A stretch of DNA of 9,547 nt from Schaalia odontolytica (GTDB lineage Bacteria > Actinomycetota > Actinomycetes > Actinomycetales > Actinomycetaceae), in assembly GCA_958415245.1 (NCBI GenBank), contig CATYYP010000048.1, positions 1-9,547 of the forward strand. Reading direction: 5' to 3'. Positions 1 to 6,478 of the stretch are shown here, piece by piece. The position numbers and the translations under genes are program-made. A model generated the notes under the pieces. It was given only the letters and a program-made list of their open reading frames with translations, made no database searches and was not told where the DNA came from. Each line of letters opens with the position of its first letter. Position 1 is the first letter of the stretch.

Positions 1-1595
1 TTGTATGGCTACGGGACCCCGGGGCGTCGGTGAACCGCCTGACGGTGCACTCGACGTGGAGGTCGCGCAGGCCGCTTCAAATGCTGTCCAGCACCTGGCA
101 GGTCACGGGTGTGTCAGGCACTGCTGCCGAGCTGATCAAACGCACCCCCCTTCAGCGCGACTTCGAGGCGACGTCCATCCCCGGTGTGCTGGAGATGGAC
201 GGCGCATGGGTGCGCCGCGAGGAGGAGGCCCGCAGGGCCGCGGAGGCCCAGGGAGAACCCACCCCGGATCAGGTTCGCGCCTCGATCCTGCGTCGCGAGT
301 TCATCCTCGACGCACCCCTGAAGGACGCGAGCGAGCGCGGGTGGACGATGACGCTGACGTTCGGCGGCTTCACCGGCCCCCTCTACGTGTGGCTGGACGG
401 CATTTTCATCGGTTTTTGCGCGGACGGTTTCATTCCGGCAGCCTTCGACGTGACGGATGCGCTGCAACCGATGCACACGCACGAGATCAGCGTTCTCCTC
501 ATGGATTCGCCGGCGTGCTGCCACGGCCTGTTCCGCGAGGTCTCGCTCGAGGCCCGCCCACCCGCGCACGTCATCGATGTGATCCCACAGGCCTCACACG
601 ACGGCACAAGCGGGTCCCTGCGCCTGCGCGTCGAGTGCTCCGAGGCCTCGAACACCTCAAGGATCCGCGCCGCACTGCTGGGCGAGGGCCAGCAGGAGGA
701 GATCTGGTCCGCGAGCGCCCCCGCCGGTGAGGATCTCGAGGCATCAGGCGTGGACGTGCTCCCGTGGAGCGCCGAGGAGCCGGTGCTGTACACGCTGGTG
801 GTGACGCTGAGCGACGAGGAGGCGGGCACGCAGGACACGATCGCCCTGCAGGTGGGCTTCCGCGATCTGACGGCGACCCCCGAGGGTTTGCGCCTGGCGG
901 GCCGCCCGTTGACGCTGCGCGGCGTGCGCCGCAACGAGTGCGACGGGCGCACCGGGCTCGCGGTGGGCCTGCAGGACATGGTCGAGGACATCGTGTGGTG
1001 CAAGCGCCACGGCGTGAACGCGGTTGCGATCGAGCAGGGGCCCGCGCACGCGCGCTTCTACGAGCTGGCGGACCTGTACGGCCTGTACATCATTGGCCGG
1101 GCGTCAACGATGTACGAGTCCGGCCCCGCGCGCGACGAGGCGATCGAGGCGATGATCCGCCGGGATCGCGCGCACCCGAGCGTCATTGCGTGGAACGTGG
1201 GCGAGGAGAACGAGGAGATCCGCGCCGCCCGCGCACTCGATCCGACGCGCCCGGAGTATGCGGACACGGACTTCCCGCTCCTGAGCGAGGTGCGTGCGGA
1301 GGAGTTGCACTACGCGCCGGTGACGGTGGCGCCCTCGTATTCGGGGGTGACGGTTCGCAATCACATGACCTTCACGCCGACGTCCGACCTGGAGTTCCTG
1401 TGCCGCGTCGTCGAAGACGGCCGCGTCACGTGGGAGTACCCGGCGTTCCTGGACGTCGCACCCGGCGAGACGGGGTTCCTCCCGGTGGAATGGCCGGCCT
1501 CGGGCATGCGCGAGGTGTCGGTGCGCCTATCGTACGGGACGGGCTGGGCGCCGGCCGGGTTTGAGATCGGTCGCGGGGTCATGCCTGCGCCGTAA
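1..1595 (+). CDS. LacZ-like GH2-family protein, catalytically degenerate (5'-partial)
   Basis: The reading frame is open from base 3 with no stop before TAA at 1593-1595 (530 visible codons). The first residues already align with the start of LacZ (the 'DPGASVNRL' stretch matches the 'NPGVTQLNRL' region of E. coli LacZ), so the true start is probably a short way left of the window and the GTG at 30 is not it. Numbering from base 3: a jelly-roll sugar-binding region (about 95-185, with LYVWLDGIFIGF and GLFREVSL), an immunoglobulin-like domain ending in PWSAEEPVLY and VGFRDL (about 200-300), part of a TIM barrel (about 300-415), then a region like LacZ domain 4 (about 425-520, LDVAPGE). The acid/base glutamate is aligned (E402 in WNVGEEN) but its Asn neighbour is Glu. 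The histidine, arginine and metal-ligand motifs are replaced, and the nucleophile region and C-terminal domain are absent. It is probably not a beta-galactosidase. A binding or structural role is possible, but its function is unknown. Confidence 0.85.
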   Translation, partial: VWLRDPGASVNRLTVHSTWRSRRPLQMLSSTWQVTGVSGTAAELIKRTPLQRDFEATSIPGVLEMDGAWVRREEEARRAAEAQGEPTPDQVRASILRREFILDAPLKDASERGWTMTLTFGGFTGPLYVWLDGIFIGFCADGFIPAAFDVTDALQPMHTHEISVLLMDSPACCHGLFREVSLEARPPAHVIDVIPQASHDGTSGSLRLRVECSEASNTSRIRAALLGEGQQEEIWSASAPAGEDLEASGVDVLPWSAEEPVLYTLVVTLSDEEAGTQDTIALQVGFRDLTATPEGLRLAGRPLTLRGVRRNECDGRTGLAVGLQDMVEDIVWCKRHGVNAVAIEQGPAHARFYELADLYGLYIIGRASTMYESGPARDEAIEAMIRRDRAHPSVIAWNVGEENEEIRAARALDPTRPEYADTDFPLLSEVRAEELHYAPVTVAPSYSGVTVRNHMTFTPTSDLEFLCRVVEDGRVTWEYPAFLDVAPGETGFLPVEWPASGMREVSVRLSYGTGWAPAGFEIGRGVMPAP

Positions 1596-1620
1596 AACAT
1601 CGGACGAGGCCGGGGACAGC

Positions 1621-1638
1621 GCGCACGAGGAGGTGCGC
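1621..1638. terminator. Small hairpin in convergent gap
   Basis: Arms GCGCAC (1621-1626) and GTGCGC (1633-1638) form a perfect 6-bp stem with a 6-base loop. It lies between the ends of two convergent genes and just before a larger hairpin, so it may assist termination. It has no T-tract and could also be chance in GC-rich sequence. Confidence 0.35.
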
Positions 1639-1644
1639 ACGCGA

Positions 1645-1676
1645 AGGGGGACGGAGCCTGCGAGCTCCGTCCCCCT
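1645..1676. terminator. Bidirectional terminator hairpin, 13-bp perfect stem
   Basis: AGGGGGACGGAGC (1645-1657) pairs perfectly with GCTCCGTCCCCCT (1664-1676) around a 6-base loop. It sits 50 bases after the GH2-like stop and 19 bases after the end of the minus-strand fusion gene, so one element could serve both converging transcripts. It is not followed by a clear T-run on either strand. This is common for actinobacterial terminators, but it means the termination role is inferred from position and stem strength. Confidence 0.7.
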
Positions 1677-1694
1677 CTCGGCGTCTTGGCTGGA

Positions 1695-4600
1695 TCAGCG
1701 GAATGCCGCCCGCCTGTTCGGGATGGTCGGCATGCCGAGCATGACCGAGCCGGATCCGCCGCATGACGCGGGTTCTTCGGCGTCGACGAGCTGCAGGATC
1801 TCGCCGTCGCGCGCCTGCGGGTCCTGCAGGGCGGTGGCCAGCATGAGCTTGATGCGGTTGAGCTGGTTGACCTCGGAGGCACCCGGGTCGTAGTCGACGG
1901 CCACGATGTTGGCCTCGGGGTAGCGTGTGCGCAGCGCGCGGAACATGCCCTTGCCGACGACGTGGTTGGGCAGGCACGCGAAGGGCTGGGCGCAGATGAT
2001 GTTCGGGCATCCGTGTTCGATCATGTCGACCATTTCGGCGGTCAGGTACCAGCCTTCGCCGGCCTGGTTGCCTAGGCGCGCGATGTCCTGGGAGCGCTCG
2101 ATCATCTCTTCGATGGGCCGGTGCGCCTCGAACTTGCCGTTCGTCGCTGCAAACGCGCGGTGTACGGGCTTCTCGTACTTCTTGAGCGCCCACAAAACGA
2201 TCGGCATGATGTAGCGCTGTTTGCCCTCGATGCCCAGGTTCTCCTTGTCCCACGCGGCGGTGGCCACGGAGTTGTGGAAGAACTGCATGAGGCCGGGCAG
2301 TTCGGCCTCGCAGCCCTCGGCCTCGATGACGTCGACGGCGTGGTTGTTAGCGTCGGGGTGGAACTTCACGAGGATTTCGCCGACCAGGCCGACGCGCGGC
2401 TTGCGCGGGATGTCGCGCAAGGGCAGGGCGTCGAAGGCGCGCACGCACTCGCGGATGATCTTCCCGTAGGACACGCGCCCGCCGAGGGCCGCCACGCGTC
2501 CCGAGGTGATCCACTCCTGGACATAGCCGTCCCACGTGCGGTACAGCTCCATCGCGGAGCCGGGCGTGGCCTCGTAGGGGCGCACGCGCAGCAGCATCGA
2601 CTGGATGGCGTCGCCGATGACGAAGGCCTGGATGGCCTTGTGGATGTGGGGGATCCCCAGGTGGAAGCCGGGGTTGTCCTCGATGCCCTGGACGGACAGC
2701 GCGATGACGGGCACCTGCGGGTATCCGGCGTCGCGCAGGCCCTTGCGCAGCAGGGCCGCGTAGTTACTGGCGCGGCACATGCCGCCCGTCTGCGTGATGC
2801 CCACGGCCGTGCGGTCGGGGTCGGCGCGCCCGGAGATGAACTCGTCGAGGAGCTGGCCGATGACGACGATCGCCGGGTAGCAGGAGTCGTTGTTGACGTA
2901 CTTCAGGCCGACTTCCATGGACGTGCGGCTCGTGTGCTCCAGGACGCGCACCTTCAGGCCCGCGCTCGCGAACAGCGGGGTGAGGAAGCGGAAGTGGATC
3001 GGGGACATCTGGGGGGCCAGGATCTCGTATCCGGCCTCACGCATCTCCTCGGTGAAGGCTGTGCGCGGCTTGATGTGACCGGCCTGCTCCTCGCGGGCGG
3101 CGTCCCCGGAGGGGTCGCGCAGGGTGGCGGTGTCGACGGAACCCGACACAAGTCCCACGGACGAGGCGGGGGCCAGTTCCGCTCCGTTTTCGCCGTCCCC
3201 GGCCCCGGCCTCGTCGATCGCGGAGGCGAGGGTGGCGCGCTCGGTGATCGCCGCGTCGAGGGAGCGCAGGCGGATCTTGGCGGCGCCCAGGTTGGAGACC
3301 TCGTCGATCTTGAGGACGGTGTGCACATCGCCGCGGCCTTCGAGGATCTCCTGGACCTGGTCGGCGGTGATTGCGTCGACGCCGCAGCCGAAGGAGTTGA
3401 GCTGAACCATCTCGAGGTCGGGCTCGTCGCCGACGCGGGCGGCGGCCTCGTAGAGGCGCGAGTGGTAGGACCACTGGTCGAGGACGCGCAGGGGGCGCTC
3501 GAGGCGCGCGTCGATGATGGAGTCCTCGGTGAGGACCGCCATGCCGAGGCCGACGATGACCTCGGGGATGCCGTGGTTGATCTCGGGGTCGAGGTGGTAG
3601 GGGCGGCCCGCGAGCACGATGCCGCGCACGCCGTGCTCACGCATCCACTCGATGGTTTCGACACCCTTCGCGCGAATCTCAGCCTTGACGGCGGCGTCCT
3701 CCTCCCAGGCCTTGTCGAGGGCGGCCTTCATCTCTTCGACGGGGATGTCGTAGCCGTATTCCTTGAAGGTTTTGGACAGGTGGGCGGGCAGGTAGTCGCG
3801 GTTGCCAAAGTTGACGAAGGGGCTGATGAACTTCGTGCCGGGCTCTGCCAGGCGCTCCATGTTGTTGCGGATGACCTCGGGGTAGGTCGCCACGATGGGG
3901 CAGTTGAAGGAGTTTTCGGACTCGGTGAGCTTCTGCTCGAAGTCGACGCAGGGGTAGAAGATCGTCGTGATGCCCTTGTCCAGCAGGGACTCGATGTGTC
4001 CGTGGACGAGCTTGGCCGGGTAGCACACGTTCTCCGAGGGGATGGACTCCATGCCGGTCTCGAAGAGGTCGTGGTTGGAGCGGCCCGAGATCATGACGCG
4101 GAAGCCCAGCTCGGTCAGCATCGTGAACCAGAACGGGTAGTTCTCGTACATGCCGAGCACGCGCGGGATGCCGATGTCGCCGCGGAACGCCTTTTTCTCG
4201 GTGAGGCGGCGGTATCCGAAGATCCGCTTGTACTTCCAGTCGTAGAGGTTGGGCAGGTCGGACTTCTTCGGCACGCGCTCCAGGGATGCGCCGCGCTCGC
4301 AGCGGTTGCCCGACACGTGGCGCTCGCCGTTGGAGAACGTCGAGATGGTCATCTGGCAGTGGTTTTGGCACAGGCGGCAGGTCTTGCGCGTCGTGTCCAC
4401 GCTGAAGCCCTCGAGGGCCTCGATCGTCGCGAGCGTCGAGGTCCCCTCCCCCGTGTCGTGCATGCGCGCGGTCAGGGCGGCGCCGTAGGCACCCATGAGG
4501 CCGGCGATGTCGGGGCGCACGACCTCGCGGCCGGTGAGCAGTTCGAAGGCGCGCAGCACCGAGTCGTTGAGGAAGGTGCCGCCCTGGACGACGACACGTT

Positions 4601-6260
4601 CACCCAGGTCCGAGGGCTCCTTGAGCTTGATGACCTTGTAGAGGGCGTTGCGCACAACGGAGTAGGACAGGCCGGCGCTAATGTCGCGCACGTCCGCGCC
4701 TTCCTTCTGCGCCTGCTTGACGGAGGAGTTCATGAACACTGTGCAGCGGGTGCCCAGGTCCACGGGAGATTCGGACTCCATGGCCATGCGCGCGAAGGAG
4801 CGCACGTCGGTGCCCATCGTCTGCGCGAACGTCTGCAGGAAGGAGCCGCAGCCCGAGGAGCAGGCCTCGTTGACGGAGATGGAGTCCACCGCGTGGTCGC
4901 GGATGCGCAGGTACTTCATGTCCTGGCCGCCGATGTCGATGACGGAGGTGACGCCGGGGCAGATGAACTCGGCGGCGCGGTAGTGCGCCATCGTCTCGAT
5001 CTCGCCCTCGTCCATGGTGAGGGCGGACTTGACGAGGCCCTCGCCGTAGCCGGTCGCACACGAGCGGCCGATCTCGCAGCCCTCGGGCAGGGCGGAGCGC
5101 ACGGCGCGCACGATGTCGACGGCCGCGGCCACGGGGTCGCCCTCGTTGGAGGCGTAGTGGGTGAAGACGATGCGGTCCTGGGAGTCGATGACGACGGCCT
5201 TGATCGTCGTCGAGCCGGCGTCGATGCCGAGCCAGCAGCGTCCCTCGGCCTCGTCGAGGCTGGCCTTGGGGATGACGTCGAGGCTGTGGCGAGCAACGAA
5301 CTCCTCGCGGTCCTCGGGGGTCGCAAAGAGGGGGTCCATGCGCGGGGACTCGACCTGCACGGGCGCGGCGGCGAGGCGCTCCATGAGGGTCGTGAGCTTC
5401 TCACCGCGGGTCTCGACGGAGGTCGCGCCCGCTTCCTCGGCCTGGCGGGCTTTCTTGGCGGCCTCCTTCTCGGCGAGGAGGGCCGCACCGATCGCGACGT
5501 AGAGCTGGGCGTCGTCGGGGGTGACGAAGGAGTCGGCCTTGGGCAGGAGGGCCTTGTAGGCCTCGCGCAGGGCGGGCAGGAAGTGCAGGGGGCCGCCGAG
5601 GAACATGACGGTTCCTCGGATCGGGCGCCCGCACGCCAGGCCTGCGATGGTCTGGGTGGCGACGGCGTTGAAGATGGAGGCGGCCAGGTCCTCGTGGGCG
5701 GCGCCCTGGTTGATGAGGGGCTGGATGTCGGACTTGGCGAAGACGCCGCAGCGCGACGCGATCGGGTAGAGCTGCGTGTGGCGAGTCGCCATCTCGCCGA
5801 GGCCGGCCGCGTCGGTGTGCAGGAGGGTCGCCATCTGGTCGATGAACGCGCCGGTTCCGCCCGCGCACGTACCGTTCATGCGCTGCTCCGGGGTGGGGTG
5901 CAGGTAGGTGAGCTTGGCATCCTCGCCGCCCAGTTCGATGACGACGTCGACCTCGGGGTGGAGACGCTGGGTGGCCTCGGTACCCGCAATGACCTCCTGG
6001 ACGAAGGGGATGCCCATGGCTCGGGCGGTAGTCAGACCGCCGGATCCGGTGATGGCCGCGTGGACGCGGGCGCCGGGCAGGGCGCGCTCGACGTCGGCGA
6101 GGAGGGCTCCCAGGGATGCGCGCACGTCTGCGTTGTGGCGTCGGTAGTCGGAGAAAAGACGGCGATTCCCGTCCAAAACGACGGCCTTAACCGTCGTCGA
6201 GCCGACGTCGATGCCGAGCTGATAGGGGCGTACTGCCTCGTGGTGACCCTGTGTTGTCAT
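1695..6260 (-). CDS. Giant acyl-CoA dehydratase activase / HgdB-like fusion protein (1521 aa)
   Basis: Two BadF/BadG/BcrA/HgdC-type ASKHA ATPase modules come first. Module 1 (about 14-265) has the phosphate motif GIDVGSTT (D18), GGEDAKL, and C132 and C171 in NGTCAGGTG and SRCGVF. Module 2 (about 343-600) has GIDAGSTT (D347), GGQDMKY, and C467, C471 and C506. In HgdC the equivalent cysteine pair holds one 4Fe-4S cluster at the dimer interface. Then come a cysteine knuckle (C628, C631, C635, C654), a DUF2229/HgdB-like region (about 690-1010; C746 in NVCYPAK, C771, C787, C959), a variable acidic and Ser-rich linker (about 1012-1062), and a second HgdB-like region (about 1063-1500; C1127 in DSCYPA, C1162, C1418, C1423, C1429). 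Family knowledge: activases use ATP hydrolysis to push low-potential electrons into a dehydratase or a double-cubane protein. Here activase and acceptor-like parts share one chain, probably cytoplasmic. The substrate is unknown. Start ATG at 6260 follows AGGAGG by 6 bases. Confidence 0.93.
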   Translation of the reverse strand: MTTQGHHEAVRPYQLGIDVGSTTVKAVVLDGNRRLFSDYRRHNADVRASLGALLADVERALPGARVHAAITGSGGLTTARAMGIPFVQEVIAGTEATQRLHPEVDVVIELGGEDAKLTYLHPTPEQRMNGTCAGGTGAFIDQMATLLHTDAAGLGEMATRHTQLYPIASRCGVFAKSDIQPLINQGAAHEDLAASIFNAVATQTIAGLACGRPIRGTVMFLGGPLHFLPALREAYKALLPKADSFVTPDDAQLYVAIGAALLAEKEAAKKARQAEEAGATSVETRGEKLTTLMERLAAAPVQVESPRMDPLFATPEDREEFVARHSLDVIPKASLDEAEGRCWLGIDAGSTTIKAVVIDSQDRIVFTHYASNEGDPVAAAVDIVRAVRSALPEGCEIGRSCATGYGEGLVKSALTMDEGEIETMAHYRAAEFICPGVTSVIDIGGQDMKYLRIRDHAVDSISVNEACSSGCGSFLQTFAQTMGTDVRSFARMAMESESPVDLGTRCTVFMNSSVKQAQKEGADVRDISAGLSYSVVRNALYKVIKLKEPSDLGERVVVQGGTFLNDSVLRAFELLTGREVVRPDIAGLMGAYGAALTARMHDTGEGTSTLATIEALEGFSVDTTRKTCRLCQNHCQMTISTFSNGERHVSGNRCERGASLERVPKKSDLPNLYDWKYKRIFGYRRLTEKKAFRGDIGIPRVLGMYENYPFWFTMLTELGFRVMISGRSNHDLFETGMESIPSENVCYPAKLVHGHIESLLDKGITTIFYPCVDFEQKLTESENSFNCPIVATYPEVIRNNMERLAEPGTKFISPFVNFGNRDYLPAHLSKTFKEYGYDIPVEEMKAALDKAWEEDAAVKAEIRAKGVETIEWMREHGVRGIVLAGRPYHLDPEINHGIPEVIVGLGMAVLTEDSIIDARLERPLRVLDQWSYHSRLYEAAARVGDEPDLEMVQLNSFGCGVDAITADQVQEILEGRGDVHTVLKIDEVSNLGAAKIRLRSLDAAITERATLASAIDEAGAGDGENGAELAPASSVGLVSGSVDTATLRDPSGDAAREEQAGHIKPRTAFTEEMREAGYEILAPQMSPIHFRFLTPLFASAGLKVRVLEHTSRTSMEVGLKYVNNDSCYPAIVVIGQLLDEFISGRADPDRTAVGITQTGGMCRASNYAALLRKGLRDAGYPQVPVIALSVQGIEDNPGFHLGIPHIHKAIQAFVIGDAIQSMLLRVRPYEATPGSAMELYRTWDGYVQEWITSGRVAALGGRVSYGKIIRECVRAFDALPLRDIPRKPRVGLVGEILVKFHPDANNHAVDVIEAEGCEAELPGLMQFFHNSVATAAWDKENLGIEGKQRYIMPIVLWALKKYEKPVHRAFAATNGKFEAHRPIEEMIERSQDIARLGNQAGEGWYLTAEMVDMIEHGCPNIICAQPFACLPNHVVGKGMFRALRTRYPEANIVAVDYDPGASEVNQLNRIKLMLATALQDPQARDGEILQLVDAEEPASCGGSGSVMLGMPTIPNRRAAFR

Positions 6261-6266
6261 GAGGTA

Positions 6267-6272
6267 CCTCCT
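6267..6272 (-). promoter_or_regulatory. Ribosome binding site of the activase fusion gene
   Basis: On the minus strand AGGAGG stands 6 bases before the ATG at 6260. It is a full Shine-Dalgarno match and fixes the start codon. It suggests efficient translation, unlike the modBC start, which has no such site. Confidence 0.85.
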
Positions 6273-6285
6273 GGGTTCTCACCAC

Positions 6286-6314
6286 AACTTAGGAAACCCC
6301 TCACGCAGAGTCAA
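6286..6314 (-). promoter_or_regulatory. Candidate sigma70-type promoter of the activase fusion gene
   Basis: On the minus strand TTGACT (6309-6314, five of six to TTGACA) is followed after exactly 17 bases by TAAGTT (6286-6291, fitting the TAnnnT -10 pattern of actinobacteria). Transcription would begin near 6279, giving a leader of about 19 bases that holds the ribosome binding site. The fit of spacing, position and short leader makes this a good candidate, but it is only a sequence match. Confidence 0.55.
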
Positions 6315-6348
6315 AGCTGTCCACCGACTGCTGGTACGCGGCGATTAA

Positions 6349-6365
6349 AACCGCAGAATAACCGC
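6349..6365 (-). repeat. Direct repeat of GCGGTT with 11-base period, possible regulator site
   Basis: On the minus strand GCGGTT occurs twice (complement of 6349-6354 and of 6360-6365) with starts 11 bases apart, about one helical turn. Both copies are followed by A/T-rich bases and lie 35-56 bases upstream of the candidate -35 box of the fusion gene. This is a typical place for an activator that binds one face of the DNA. No regulator is identified and two copies of a 6-mer can occur by chance. Confidence 0.25.
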
Positions 6366-6478
6366 GAAAATAGGCTGTGCTTCGCATTTTGAGGGCGCAG
6401 ACCCCGCTCATGCAAAAACCAAGAATTACAACATATGAAGCGTGACAAAATTCGCGCCACCGTCAGACAGTGAAACTA

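Noticed and set aside
30..1595. GTG at 30 as the true start of the GH2-like gene
   Set aside because: Residues upstream of it in the same frame already match the start of LacZ proteins, and no ribosome binding site is visible, so the gene continues past the left edge.
3..1595. Calling the left gene a functional beta-galactosidase (lacZ) or a pseudogene
   Set aside because: The nucleophile segment and most active-site residues are missing, so activity is unlikely. The frame is intact with normal codon bias, so decay is not shown either.
2121..6392. A 1423-codon open frame on the plus strand, opposite the activase fusion gene
   Set aside because: Its translation is a repetitive Val/Asp/Gly/Ala/His-rich string with no recognisable domain, as expected from the reverse strand of a GC-rich gene with strong codon bias. 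The minus-strand frame carries clear family motifs throughout.
6456..6475. Weak hairpin just after the modBC stop as a terminator
   Set aside because: The best stem is about 5 bp with a wobble pair, and the nearest T-run is several bases away. It is too weak to call.
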